Of a DNA stretch of 28,626 nt, positions 1-9,182 are shown in pieces. The notes beneath the pieces are model-generated. The model searched no databases and had not been told where the DNA came from. It saw nothing but the letters and a program-made list of their open reading frames with translations. The position numbers were made by a program, and so were the translations under genes. The stretch comes from RGIG8748 sp045606045 (GTDB lineage Bacteria > Bacillota > Clostridia > UMGS1810), in assembly GCA_045606045.1 (NCBI GenBank), contig JAZURE010000019.1:1-28626 (forward strand), read 5' to 3'. Each line of letters opens with the position of its first letter. Position 1 is the first letter of the stretch.

Positions 1-1579
1 CTAAATTGTATTTTGCAGACCTAGATGTACCCGAGAATGTTATAGATGATAGTGTGGTATATGTTTCGTTACCATCAAACTCATATATGCCAAGTGTCCA
101 AGTTTCTGTATCATGACCGCTTTTAACAGTTCCAGACAAGGTTATCTGTGTTAAGCCAGACGGAAGTTCAAAACCAAGCCTATTTGTGCCATTCACATTG
201 TAAGTAGCCCAGTTATTAACATTGTCATCAAACAAATTCTTCCCCTTAACAACCTGCTCCACGCTTCCGCTATCACCAACACTCACAAGCTCTTGCGGAT
301 AGTTCGGATTTGGTGAGGGGATACCGCCTGTGTAGGGTTCATATTCCGTGGCATTAGCCCCAAGTTCGATTTGTATATCACGAAATGTTGCGGTTTCGCC
401 GGGGTTGGAAACATAAAGAGCAATTTGTGAAGACATATGGTCTTCGGTAATTGTTAGTGTTTTCCCAAACCCCCATGTGTCTTTTGTGCCTTGGAAATAT
501 ACGTGTTTCTTCGTAGAGTCAGTTTTTGCATTTATAGTATAACTATTTCCGGGTACTAATCCTGAAGCCAATTCAGAGAGCACACCAATATATACGTTTG
601 GCGTTTCTCCTTTTGATACTATGGTTACACTTCCATCTGCATTTTTTATGATTTCATTAGTAGAATTGTTTTTTTCAACAATTTTAGAAGCATCAAACAA
701 ATTCTTCCCAGTAGTACTAAACTGCTTCGTCTTGCCGAATATTTTCATGCCTCTGAATTCAGCTTCATCGGAATCGGCAAGGGCAATTAAATTTCCCGAA
801 GCTTCGTTTAAAATGACTGAACCCTTTGTTTTAAGCCTGTCGCCTGTTTCCTTTGCTTCTGCGGCAACACCTTCCTTGGACAAGGTGTTATCTATTCCTG
901 TGCCGATATACTCAAGAACACCTTCTTTTGCTGATTCCACCGCTTCTACAGCCTTGTCCTGTGTGGATTCAACATCAGAAAGAGCCTGCAATCTTAATGC
1001 CTCTATATCTGCCTTTGTCTGTGCAGATATATTTTCCACCTCTGCTATAGAATTTTTTGTAATAGACAAGAGTTGATTTATAAGGTCGTATTCTTCCTCC
1101 GGAGGCTCGGGATTTTCCACCTCAAGACCTTCGAGTACGGTACCTGTGCAAATGGTTGTATTCCACTCGGGGTCTTTTTCGCCGTCTGCATCCTTTTCTA
1201 TGGCACAGACGATAAATTTAACCGTACCCTTATACTCAAGTACCTTTCGGGATAACTTCCATGAGAAGTGAATTTTATCGCCCTCTACGGTTACATCCTC
1301 TGCATACCATCTATCCTTATCGCCGTTGGCATTCTGATAGTTTATATACACATTTAGCTCTGTAAGGTCAATATTATCACCGACATATCTCGGACACTCA
1401 AACCATATACGCTTTGAATTTGAATCCGATTCAACACCCAGACATGTAAAATCCTTGGGCGGTGTTATCTTTCGAGCTGCATCATCTATGATGAAATATT
1501 TGTTTTCACTAACAAGAAAGAAATCCGAATCCGTCCCCTGAACTTCAACTACATTATTGGAAATTACAGTTGCATCCAT
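1..1579 (-). CDS. Tail fibre / upper baseplate protein (BppU-like N-terminus), 3' end outside window
   Basis: Receptor-binding or fibre protein at the tail tip, open for 526 codons and cut by the window edge. The ATG at 1579 follows GAGGTG with good spacing. Residues 1 to about 135 look like a BppU-type N-terminal domain that would attach the fibre to the baseplate. An acidic PEPPEEE hinge and a helical, coiled-coil-like stretch (about 140-230) come next. The remainder is beta-rich and modular: the phrase GKNLFD occurs twice about 145 residues apart, and each module should end in a variant of 'ELGANATEYEPYTGG.PSPNP'. This layout is common in clostridial phage fibres, where the modules resemble carbohydrate-binding beta-sandwiches. 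The domain assignment is by pattern recognition. The receptor-binding end is not visible. Confidence 0.8.
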   Translation of the reverse strand, partial: MDATVISNNVVEVQGTDSDFFLVSENKYFIIDDAARKITPPKDFTCLGVESDSNSKRIWFECPRYVGDNIDLTELNVYINYQNANGDKDRWYAEDVTVEGDKIHFSWKLSRKVLEYKGTVKFIVCAIEKDADGEKDPEWNTTICTGTVLEGLEVENPEPPEEEYDLINQLLSITKNSIAEVENISAQTKADIEALRLQALSDVESTQDKAVEAVESAKEGVLEYIGTGIDNTLSKEGVAAEAKETGDRLKTKGSVILNEASGNLIALADSDEAEFRGMKIFGKTKQFSTTGKNLFDASKIVEKNNSTNEIIKNADGSVTIVSKGETPNVYIGVLSELASGLVPGNSYTINAKTDSTKKHVYFQGTKDTWGFGKTLTITEDHMSSQIALYVSNPGETATFRDIQIELGANATEYEPYTGGIPSPNPNYPQELVSVGDSGSVEQVVKGKNLFDDNVNNWATYNVNGTNRLGFELPSGLTQITLSGTVKSGHDTETWTLGIYEFDGNETYTTLSSITFSGTSRSAKYNL

Positions 1580-1589
1580 TCTATACACC

Positions 1590-1898
1590 TCACTTTATTT
1601 TTATATTCCCCGAAAGAATACAATCTTTTTTACTTTCCGACACAAGAAAAAGCTTGTACATATGATTCCGCGATACCCTTAGTCTGTTTTCTTCTTCATC
1701 CGTAAGAGAGATATCTACCGAGTTGCCCACAGGGAAGAAAGGCTTACTCACAATAGGAGTAATTCCTCCGGGGGATACTTCAAACAGGACTTTGGTATTC
1801 TCTTTGAATTTACCATCAAATTTAAGTGTAAAATTAAATGCAGTACCAAGGGTGTGTTCGATTTTTATGCCATTGGCAGTTTTTGTAAGTTCTGTCAT
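1590..1898 (-). CDS. Small baseplate-region protein of unknown function
   Basis: A 102-residue protein beginning MTELTKTANG, with AGGAGGT seven bases upstream of its ATG. It sits between two baseplate/fibre genes with gaps of about 10 bp, so it is surely co-translated with them. The sequence is beta-rich with a phrase like 'NFTLKFDGKFKENTKVLFEV'. It has no signal peptide or membrane segment. I do not recognise a named family. Position and size suggest an accessory structural piece joining the fibre to the baseplate, which is inference only. Confidence 0.7.
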   Translation of the reverse strand: MTELTKTANGIKIEHTLGTAFNFTLKFDGKFKENTKVLFEVSPGGITPIVSKPFFPVGNSVDISLTDEEENRLRVSRNHMYKLFLVSESKKDCILSGNIKIK

Positions 1899-1907
1899 TT
1901 GTACCTC

Positions 1908-2708
1908 CTATACTACTTGAATGCGTATATCATAATTGCCATAATCATTTGAGTCCCAATAGAATGGTGTCAGAAAAAATCTGGAACCCTCTTTTTTAAA
2001 TCTAATGTACCGGTCACCCCGATATTCTGCTTGCACTTCAGCTCCGTCTTCCAGCTTATATACATATGGCTGCCTTGAATTAAATTCCCACCCGAAAATC
2101 ACAAAATTCGCACCAATTTGCGAAATATCATATTCATATGTAGGTAAGTTAGGGTTTTTATATGAAGGAAAATAAAACTTTCTCTCAATAGTAAGAACCA
2201 CATTCCGTCCGCTTCCCACCTTTGATATAGACCAATACCTGCGGTCTGTCACGGTACCGCCCGAGCTTATTTCCGCAAGCATTACATAGTCTATTGGATA
2301 TTCACTTTCTGCAGGGTTATTCAGCGAGGTAATAATCTGAATCTGATTTTCGGTTATGTTGTTGAGCATGTACACATAATTTACACTGCCTTCAATGAAT
2401 GTAAGTGTAACAGGCTCGGTAAGTCTCTTTTTGGCTCCGCTTTCAAAAACGCAGACACCGTCTGCAACGGTTATTACGCCATCGGCCACACTCACCTTGC
2501 AACAGTTTCCAATCTGGAGAATTCCCTTGCTTGTCAAATCCTGCGTAATCTGATTGAGAGCAGACACCGCGCTCTGCGGCGGGTCTTCGGGGAAGTGAGA
2601 ATAATCTGCATACCCCAAGTCCACGGCAATGTTGTTCAAGTCCTCGGCAGTTACCATGTTTGTATAACCATCTTCGGTCAATGAACTATATAAAAAATTA
2701 TCCGGCAT
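1908..2708 (-). CDS. Baseplate / tail protein, hypothetical
   Basis: A 266-residue protein starting MPDNFLYSSLTEDGY, encoded four bases after the Gp37-like gene. The first ~75 residues are helical (VTAEDLNNIAVDLGYADY). The middle resembles the small beta domain seen in phage baseplate proteins, which carry 'VADGVITVADGVCVFESGA'-like text followed by a YVYM..N strand. The C-terminal ~90 residues are rich in Tyr, Phe and Trp (FVIFGWEFNSRQPYVYKL). The aromatic-rich end could contact sugar or another tail protein. No catalytic motif is visible. The structural role is inferred from position between the Tal-like protein and the fibre. Confidence 0.75.
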   Translation of the reverse strand: MPDNFLYSSLTEDGYTNMVTAEDLNNIAVDLGYADYSHFPEDPPQSAVSALNQITQDLTSKGILQIGNCCKVSVADGVITVADGVCVFESGAKKRLTEPVTLTFIEGSVNYVYMLNNITENQIQIITSLNNPAESEYPIDYVMLAEISSGGTVTDRRYWSISKVGSGRNVVLTIERKFYFPSYKNPNLPTYEYDISQIGANFVIFGWEFNSRQPYVYKLEDGAEVQAEYRGDRYIRFKKEGSRFFLTPFYWDSNDYGNYDIRIQVV

Positions 2709-2711
2709 TTT

Positions 2712-3662
2712 TTATTCCTCCCATTCTGAGAATACAGGCTCTTCGTGGTATGTATCGCCTTCACACCACAGTTCTACGCTCTGTACCTGTTTTTTTGTAG
2801 TTTCTTTTGTTCTCAGCCTTATTACATCGCCAAGGAAATAATCTGTATTAAACTCGACATTCCTTGTCTTAGCAAGAAAGGTATGCTTGTCCCTTTTGGC
2901 AGTAAGCTCATCCATTGCCGCCTGCGGAGAATGGCTTGAAAGCACGGTATCTCTCTTGTAAATACCGCTTTTTTCCTCGGTGGATATGTAAATCCATTCC
3001 TCTTCCTCAAGCTTAGTGCCGTCATCCTCTTCGGTCTTTCGATACCAACCGCCATAGGCTGTGCTTTTGCTGTCAAAATCTTCGCTTATTTCGTAGATAT
3101 TCTTGTTTCCAACAGAAAACATGTGTGGATTGTTTTCGGGCTTCACAAGTCTTAAATGAAGCTCTGCATCCTTTATGTAAATACGATAGCCCCACTTGAC
3201 CTTTCCGAGATATTCTTTTAGAAACTTATCACCGTTCATATAGTTGTCCGTTGAGAAAGCGGCGGTTTCTTTATATCCTGTATCATCAAACACAAGCCAG
3301 GGTGCATAGGTTTTTAAAAGCGACTTGACATTTGCCTCTATGCTTTGCTTTTCCGTAATGTTTTGTATGGGAATGACGAACTTATGTGCAAGCGAATTAA
3401 GATGACTGCCGTATATCGTCTTTCTCTTTTCGGTAAATTTATAGTCGGTAAAGAAACCCTCAAAATGTCCCCATATTACAAATAAGCCCTCGGGATGATG
3501 AGAAACATACTCTTCAAGCTCTGCATCGTGAAATGCCAATTCAAAAGAACCTGTGCCGCAATGCTCAATCGTACCATTCATAGATATATAGCCTGTATCC
3601 CTCGTAGAAGGTGGGAGTGTGTATTTGTCTGAGAAATCAAGAGTTTTGAAAATTATATCCAT
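2712..3662 (-). CDS. Tail-associated protein, Siphovirus ReqiPepy6 Gp37-like family
   Basis: A 316-residue tail-tip hub protein in the place usually held by Tal (the tail-associated, gp27-like baseplate hub). The motifs GLFVIWGHFEGFFTDYKFT and KTIYGSHLNSLAHKFVIP match the Gp37-like family as I know it: an N-terminal hub fold, then a TxxNYMNGDKFLKEYLG segment and a beta-rich C-terminus ending FNTDYFLGDVIRLR. It lacks the long C-terminal peptidase or lysozyme domain that many Tal proteins carry, so cell-wall digestion must come from another protein. The gene follows the distal tail gene by 9 bp. The family call is confident and the hub role is inferred from the family. Confidence 0.85.
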   Translation of the reverse strand: MDIIFKTLDFSDKYTLPPSTRDTGYISMNGTIEHCGTGSFELAFHDAELEEYVSHHPEGLFVIWGHFEGFFTDYKFTEKRKTIYGSHLNSLAHKFVIPIQNITEKQSIEANVKSLLKTYAPWLVFDDTGYKETAAFSTDNYMNGDKFLKEYLGKVKWGYRIYIKDAELHLRLVKPENNPHMFSVGNKNIYEISEDFDSKSTAYGGWYRKTEEDDGTKLEEEEWIYISTEEKSGIYKRDTVLSSHSPQAAMDELTAKRDKHTFLAKTRNVEFNTDYFLGDVIRLRTKETTKKQVQSVELWCEGDTYHEEPVFSEWEE

Positions 3663-3671
3663 GATTACCCC

Positions 3672-4520
3672 CTACACTACAGCCATAAGATATATGTTGT
3701 TGTATTTTATTGAGGCGGTTACAGGGCGCAGGCTTTCGTTTGTGGTAAAAGACAGGGTGTTTTGCCCCGGCTCGAAATAGAAATCCGACATTTCGGTATC
3801 GTCCGTAATGGCATTTGTTATCTTACCATCCATACTGCTTATAATTTTCCTGGTATTGAGGTCTATTTCCACCTTTTCGTCCTTTCTTAACACATGATGA
3901 AAATTAAGGCTTTTGCCCGTAGTGGAATTGGTTATTGTAATAAGACCTTCATCTACAGTAGGCTCATACACAGAGGAAAGCGTTATAACACCGTAGCACC
4001 TTTTATTGCCATGATTGTACAAGCTTCCCTCCTGGAATATTTCCGAGAACACACAAGGAAGCTCGAAGGTGTCTGTAACACGGTTCTTGTGCATTGCAAG
4101 TGGTATTACAGTATCCTCAAAATCATTAAAATAGGGGTAATCCGCCTGAAACTGTACCGTGATAGTATTAATACCGCTTCGGGAATAATTTTCTACATCA
4201 TCAGAGTTTACAAGCTTACAGGATATCCTCCGTTTCATTTGCGGACCGAAATCACAGAACATCTCGCCATTATAATAAAAAGCTTCCATTACCCCAAGTA
4301 CATATTCTTGATTACCGTAGACATCTGCCGTTATGGTAAGAGTACGCGGATAGTCACTGTCGCCTGTGGTTGTTACACCGTTTTCCTTGGCAAAGGTAAC
4401 TTCGTCATATCTTCTTGACGGAAGACCAAATCCGCTTAGTTTTATGAGCTTTATATTCGGGTTGTCTCTGCCCATTATTACGGTACCGCCTTTTGATACA
4501 TATGTAATTTGCATTTTCAT
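3672..4520 (-). CDS. Distal tail protein (Dit)
   Basis: A 282-residue Dit-like protein that would form the hexameric ring linking the tail tube to the tip. The N-terminal half contains the usual LIKLSGFGLP....EVTFA phrase and TRTLTIT-like strands. The middle carries a YPYFNDFED segment typical of phage tail-family Dit proteins, and the C-terminal half is a beta-sandwich with a galectin-like composition. The ATG overlaps the tape-measure stop (ATGA), which indicates translational coupling. Position directly after the tape measure agrees with the call. Confidence 0.85.
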   Translation of the reverse strand: MKMQITYVSKGGTVIMGRDNPNIKLIKLSGFGLPSRRYDEVTFAKENGVTTTGDSDYPRTLTITADVYGNQEYVLGVMEAFYYNGEMFCDFGPQMKRRISCKLVNSDDVENYSRSGINTITVQFQADYPYFNDFEDTVIPLAMHKNRVTDTFELPCVFSEIFQEGSLYNHGNKRCYGVITLSSVYEPTVDEGLITITNSTTGKSLNFHHVLRKDEKVEIDLNTRKIISSMDGKITNAITDDTEMSDFYFEPGQNTLSFTTNESLRPVTASIKYNNIYLMAVV

Positions 4521-6791
4521 TCACCCCACTTTTTTGTATGGCTTTCCCAATCTGCACGCCTTTTCTCCGCCTCAATGATACCCCGTGGTGAAGAGTCGGG
4601 AGCGTTTATTGTGGTTTGCCTGTTGTCGTAGAATGTATTTGTAACGGTGTTGGCTGCCGACATGGCGCCGTTCCATACTGCTGCGGGTATCTTGGTGCTG
4701 AACAAAGCATTAATCTCAGCTTGTATTTCTTGAAACATAAGCTTATAGGCATCCATGAAACCATTTGTAAAGCTTGTACCACTTTCTTCACCTATGGAAA
4801 AGAAATCCTCGGGGAGCTTTCCGAATTCCTGTGTAAAGGTATCATACACTTCCTCAAATTCATCTGAATAAAGCTTATCGCCTATGTCATCTGCAAGCTG
4901 TGAGTTTCTGTTTATATCATCCAAATACTTTTTGAATTCTTCATCCGAGGTTTTATTTATCGCCGAGAGATAACTTAAGGCATCATCTACAGACATACCT
5001 TTTAAATTCTCTGTAATAAAGTCGGGGATATCTCCACCTGTTTTTTCGGTGAGTTTATCAAGCCCTTGGGAATATCGCTCCAGTTGGGCATTCTCCCAGC
5101 CGAGAGGTGCAAGCTTGTAGGTTTCCCCTATGGGTTTGTCATGTTTATTATATATTGTTTCCGTCCTATAGGTTTTGGTAGTCTCCAGACCTTTGGAAAA
5201 CTGTTTCCGTTCCTTTTCTATGGCGTTAAAGGCATCTGTATACTCTTTTACAAGCTCTTCCTTAGTACCCTTGAAATACTTTTCGATTTCGTGAGTGATA
5301 TTTGCGTATTCCTCATCGGTTTCCTTAAAGTGCTTATCTCTTATACCCGCAAGAGCATTATAAAATTCTGTTTCGGTTATAAGGCAAAGCTCCTTGTGTC
5401 TTTCAAGCTCTTTGCGCTCCTTCTGATAAGCCTGCTTTTGTGCTTCGCTCGCCTTGGTTGATGCGGTTGTGCTTCCGCCTGAGGTGTAGGTGTCCTCTGT
5501 TTTACCGCCTGATTCGGTAAATTTTTTTGCCATTTCTTGAGATTTCCCCAGAGCTTCGGCTAATTTGTTTGCATATTTGTATTGGTCAGCCTGCAAATTA
5601 GATAATGTTTCGGAAGCTTCGTTGGCGGTGTGAACTGCTTCTTGAAATGCTTTTTTCTCAGGGCTTATACGCTTTGTACTACCGCTATTCTCGTAATATA
5701 CATCCTTAAATTTGTTGTCCTCATATGTTTTTTGAGCCTTCTCGGCATTTTCCCATGCCTTTTGTTCTTTTTCTTCTGCATTTACGATTTTCTCTGTAAC
5801 TTTATCGAGCTTTGCCTGATATGCATTAACATAGGATTTTGCTATAGCAAGTTCATAATACGAATTAATAAGATTATCAACAGAATTTCGCTGAACATCA
5901 ATGGCTCCTGTCTCGTCATATAAGAGCGAAGTGATACCAGGAATGATGTTTTCAAGTTGGGTAGCCACACCCGCAAACTCTTTTTTCTTTTTCGTAGCTT
6001 CTTCTTCACTTAGAGTTCCACTTTTTATTTGTGTTTCCAATGCATAAAGACTTTCTTTTAAAATCTTAGCTTGTTCTGCTTTAGCTTCCTCTGCCTTTTG
6101 TGTTTCTTCTATGGATTTTATACTTTCTTCGTAACCCTTTCGCATATCATCCAAAGAGTCTGATATTTCTTTATTTGCATTGGCTATCTTCTCTGCTGCA
6201 CTTTCATGCGTAGCTTCATAAGCAACAAGCGCAGCTACCAAAGCCGCCAATGCCATAATAGCCCATGTGTACGGACTTTTTAACAGTTCAGCATTAAACC
6301 ATTTTTGCGCTACTGTACCAAGCTTGGTTGCAGCTGTATAGCTTTCTACACCTTTCTTTATCTCAATGATATCATTTACTAAAAGAACAAAGTTTACAGA
6401 AGCCCATGCAGTGCCAAAGCCGGCAAGGGCAACTGCTCCGCCTTTGAAATACTTTTCGAGTGTGCCGTCCTTAAGTTTTTCATTGAGCCACTCAACACCC
6501 TCAATTGCCTTGGGAAGAATATCCTCCGAAAGAGTTTCGGAAAAGCCTGCAGAAAGCTCTCCAAAAAAGGCGGTAACATTATCCTTTAATGTGGATATCT
6601 GTCCCTTTGCCGTCTTGGACTGATTTTCCAATGCATTAAAAAACTGCCCACCCTCAGAGGTAGCAGTTCTCATTGCATCGGCAACCATTTCATAGGTTAT
6701 GGCACCATCTGCCATTTCATCTTTGAGCTGTGCTACGGATTTACCTGTCTTTTCGGATATAATCTGTAAAGGATTGAATCCGGAGTTTATC
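4517..6791 (-). CDS. Tape measure protein, exon 2 (C-terminal 757 residues)
   Basis: Second exon of the split tape-measure gene. Read from 6791 it begins inside the conserved tape-measure phrase 'MINSGFNPLQIISEKTGK', whose Met codon is formed by AT from exon 1 and G from exon 2. It then runs through DEMADGAITYEMVADAM to the end. Together with exon 1 (686 nt) the 2,275 nt give exactly 987 codons. Visible features are two hydrophobic stretches (about VALAGFGTAWASVNFVLLV and TWAIMALAALVAALVAY), long charged coiled coils, and a Gly/Ser/Thr-rich spacer (TSGGSTTAST). The protein sets tail length and is expected to reach the host membrane on DNA ejection. A gene finder would start this part at the internal ATG at 6715, losing 25 residues and the link to exon 1. 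Confidence 0.9.
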
Positions 6792-7891
6792 CATTTTGTT
6801 ATCGTAAAGGCTTTTTATCCTCTACTTCTTATAGTTTCCTATAAGCTCAGCATACATTTTCACCTACAGCCTTTCCTGTTTAGGTGTTGGACACTCGTGG
6901 GAGAATTATATTTATTCATCTCCTATGCGTTACAATACCACATGACCTTTCGTAATTCATGTAGTTATCTCGGTATCACCTTGTTTATACATATTCCCAA
7001 CGAAATCCGCCCGTCTTATTCCTAGCACCTCGACATACAGCAGAAATTTTACTGTGTTGCAAATGTAATTGCCTTGCTGCCTCGCTTGCGCTATCATAGA
7101 CTTTTATTATTTCGTTGGAAGCGATATCGATTTGAGCCACCTTTTTCCCGTTTGCTTCTCCTATCTTTTTTCTTGTTTCCTCTGAAACGAGGTGCCCTTT
7201 CAACTTTTCAACTCGGAGTTCTATGGTTTCCTGTGATTGTTTTTTTCCGTACATATGATTTTTTTCGCCTGTCATTGAAGAAGACATTTTCTTTCGGGTT
7301 TCTTCAGTAACTACATGTCCTTTCAAAGCCTCGCTGATATGTTTTTTGTGTTCTTCACTTTGCTTTTTCCCCAGGTGAGCTACCCTTAATTTCGCCTTGT
7401 GCTCCTCGGTCAACTTCTTGCCCTTATCCCACGGAACATTTCCTTTTAAAGTTTTAGATATCTTTTTTCTCACTTCATTTGAGACAAATTTATTGGTTTG
7501 TCCTAAAATGTAACAGGCGCGAGCTTGCCCTTGCTCTTTTAAACGCGTTCCAAGTTCAAGTTCAAAATCATATGCTTCTGCTTCATCATCAAAATACTTG
7601 ACGATTTTATAATCACAATCATATTTTTTTCTAATGTTCTTAAAGTATGAATTTCTATCCTTCATACTCTTATATCGATTGTCGCTTCCTTTACCAACAT
7701 AAAAAATCTCGTTAGTTTCCTTTATGTACCACACATACACATAGTATTTTTTATTTATCAACTGTATCACCTCTAAACCCATTATACAGTTGTTAAAAAT
7801 TCATGTCAATATGGTTTTGTATAAATTTAGGTTTCACCGATTTTGCCCAATTCACACGACATATTTCTATGCCGCCAGACAATAATCTCTT
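6792..7891 (-). mobile_element. Group I intron (self-splicing ribozyme) in the tape-measure gene
   Basis: A 1,100-nt insertion splits a conserved tape-measure codon. Exon 1 ends ...TTGCAGAT and the intron begins AAGAGATTATTGTCTGG. The exon's CAGAU pairs with intron GUCUG, giving a five-pair P1 with the obligatory U·G at the splice site. Exon 2 begins GATAA, which pairs with UUAUU just before that guide (P10). The intron ends in G. Core-like stretches are present: AATTGGGCAAAATCGG (about 7852-7837), ATACCGAGATAACT (6976-6963), TAACGCATAGGAGA (6932-6919), and a P9 hairpin CTTATAG-GAAA-CTATAAG (6845-6828). Splicing gives TTG CAG ATG ATA AAC, restoring L-Q-M-I-N. The core resembles subgroup IA introns, but I did not fold every helix. 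Confidence 0.93.
6985..7761 (-). CDS. GIY-YIG homing endonuclease encoded in the group I intron
   Basis: A DNA endonuclease that would cut intron-less tape-measure genes and spread the intron. The N-terminal ~95 residues are a GIY-YIG nuclease (YYVYVWYIKETNEIFYVGKG, where the VYV and YVG pair replace GIY/YIG). The middle has four or five NUMOD3-like DNA-binding repeats of the type 'GKKxSEEHKKHIS / LKGHxVTEETRKKM' (about residues 110-210). The C-terminus is a NUMOD1/helix-turn-helix unit (VYDSASEAARQLHLQHSKIS...GFRWEYV). The upstream in-frame ATG at 7782 has no ribosome site, whereas the TTG at 7761 follows AGAGGTG at six bases, so I chose TTG (258 residues). It uses the modular I-TevI/I-BmoI plan. 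The ORF is intact. Confidence 0.9.
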   Translation of the reverse strand: MINKKYYVYVWYIKETNEIFYVGKGSDNRYKSMKDRNSYFKNIRKKYDCDYKIVKYFDDEAEAYDFELELGTRLKEQGQARACYILGQTNKFVSNEVRKKISKTLKGNVPWDKGKKLTEEHKAKLRVAHLGKKQSEEHKKHISEALKGHVVTEETRKKMSSSMTGEKNHMYGKKQSQETIELRVEKLKGHLVSEETRKKIGEANGKKVAQIDIASNEIIKVYDSASEAARQLHLQHSKISAVCRGARNKTGGFRWEYV

Positions 7892-8577
7892 ATCTGCAAT
7901 AAATCCTGACCCATAAGCCTTCCCTGGGACTGCACCTGACCGAAAACAAGTGCGAGGCTCTTGAACTTCTCTTGATTTCCAAGAGATATATCACCAAGCA
8001 TTTTAAGGTCGGGCATAAGATTACCTACATCCTCACCAAATGCAAGAAGCGTTGTGCTTGCATCTGCAAGATCCGTAAGCTCGAAGGGGGTTGTTGCTGC
8101 AAGTCCTTTTAAATCATTTATAAGCTCTCCTGCCTTTTCGGCATTTCCAAGCATGGTTGCAAAACCTGCATTATATTGCTCCATCTGCATATTGTAGTTG
8201 GTGCCTATGCCAAGCACTGCAGTTCCTGCTGCAGCTCCTGCCACGGCAAGAGTTTTTACACCCTTGTTTATTCCGCCTACGATATCGGCAGAAGCTTGCA
8301 TGGTTTTGGATTGATGTCTTGCCACCGCCTCGGCAGCTTTCTTCGCCTCTGCTTCTGCTTCCTTGGCAACTCTCTGAGCTTCCTTTACCGCCTTATCCGC
8401 AGATTTTTTGAGCTTTTCATCTGTGGTCTCTGCGGCTTTTTTTACCGCCTCGTTGGCATCTTCTATAGCCTTTTGTGCCTTGGTGGCTGCATCTTTTGCT
8501 TTCTTTTCAAGCCCTTTCAGAGTACTGTCATATTTGGAGTCATCACCATCTATTTTTATAAGTACACCGTCTGCCAA
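7892..8577 (-). CDS. Tape measure protein, exon 1 (N-terminal 228 residues plus two bases)
   Basis: N-terminal part of the tail tape measure. The TTG start at 8577 follows AGAGGTG by six bases. Residues about 20-95 are a Lys/Ala/Glu-rich coiled coil (KAAETTDEKLKKSADKAVKE). A short hydrophobic stretch (LAVAGAAAGTAVLGIG) and the classic tape-measure N-domain (FELTDLADASTTLLAFG, VFGQVQSQGRLMGQDLLQ) follow. The frame reads past the 5' splice site for nine more codons (RDYCLAA region) and stops at 7867, inside the intron. Unspliced mRNA would therefore give a truncated 236-residue protein. The gene lies directly after Gp15, as in many Bacillota siphophages. Confidence 0.9.
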
Positions 8578-8582
8578 TTAAA

Positions 8583-9161
8583 TCACCTCTGCTTTCTCAT
8601 AAACGCATTGCAAAACGCTCTGCTGAAATCTGCATCCTTTTGCTCTGCAGGACGCGTATCGGGAAGTGCGCTTACAGATTTCATACGAGCATAAAACTTA
8701 CGCATTTCATCACTTTTTATTTCGCTCAAATCCACCGCCCTGTAGCTTACAGTTTTTATAAAACGGGTTTCATCGGTAAGATTATCTAAAAGTGCCTTAA
8801 ATTCATACCAATGCATCTGCGCTTCTCTGAGATTGATATTGTACTGTTGCATAAACGCAGCGTAGATTGCTTCTGCATCATAATCGAAATCATACATCTT
8901 TTCATGCTTACCCGAATCGCTCTTTGAATTTTCGTCATGTCGAGGATTATAGAATCTCATTACCGCTTTTAATGCCTCAATCAAATTCGGAGGAAAGTCT
9001 ATAAAAACAAGCTTTATTATATCAAGGCTTTTTTGAGCCAGAGATGTCTTTCCGAAAGCTAACAGGGTAAATCTAATCCATGTACGAAAATCTGTGTGTA
9101 TGGCGCATTTTTGACCGCACACATCTATCGCTTCGGGCAGTGTATCTATAAGAATGTTCAT
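8583..9161 (-). CDS. Tail assembly chaperone, bacteriophage Gp15 family
   Basis: A 192-residue protein beginning MNILIDTLPEAIDVCGQK. The opening phrase (..LP..I.V.G....I.TDFR.WI.F), the LEALKAVMRFYNP segment and the 'YAAFMQQYNINLREAQMHWYEF' block are characteristic of the Gp15 family encoded just before the tape measure. These proteins bind the tape measure during tail assembly. It stops five bases before the tape-measure start and shares its ribosome-site region. A Gp15 gene usually follows a smaller chaperone ORF, and here that place is taken by the out-of-frame ORF at 9191-9427. Confidence 0.85.
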   Translation of the reverse strand: MNILIDTLPEAIDVCGQKCAIHTDFRTWIRFTLLAFGKTSLAQKSLDIIKLVFIDFPPNLIEALKAVMRFYNPRHDENSKSDSGKHEKMYDFDYDAEAIYAAFMQQYNINLREAQMHWYEFKALLDNLTDETRFIKTVSYRAVDLSEIKSDEMRKFYARMKSVSALPDTRPAEQKDADFSRAFCNAFMRKQR

Positions 9162-9182
9162 AATTTACCTCATTAAAGAAAC

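Noticed and set aside
1..1579. Diversity-generating retroelement target in the fibre
   Set aside because: No reverse transcriptase and no template repeat are visible, and the gene end is outside the window.
6394..6715. Independent gene starting at the ATG at 6715
   Set aside because: Sequence upstream of this ATG keeps coding conserved tape-measure residues back to 6791, so the ATG is internal to exon 2.
6792..7891. Intein as the explanation of the split tape measure
   Set aside because: Stop codons occur soon after the 5' boundary, the exons are in different frames relative to the inserted ORF, no Hint-domain motifs are present, and RNA pairings for P1 and P10 are clear.
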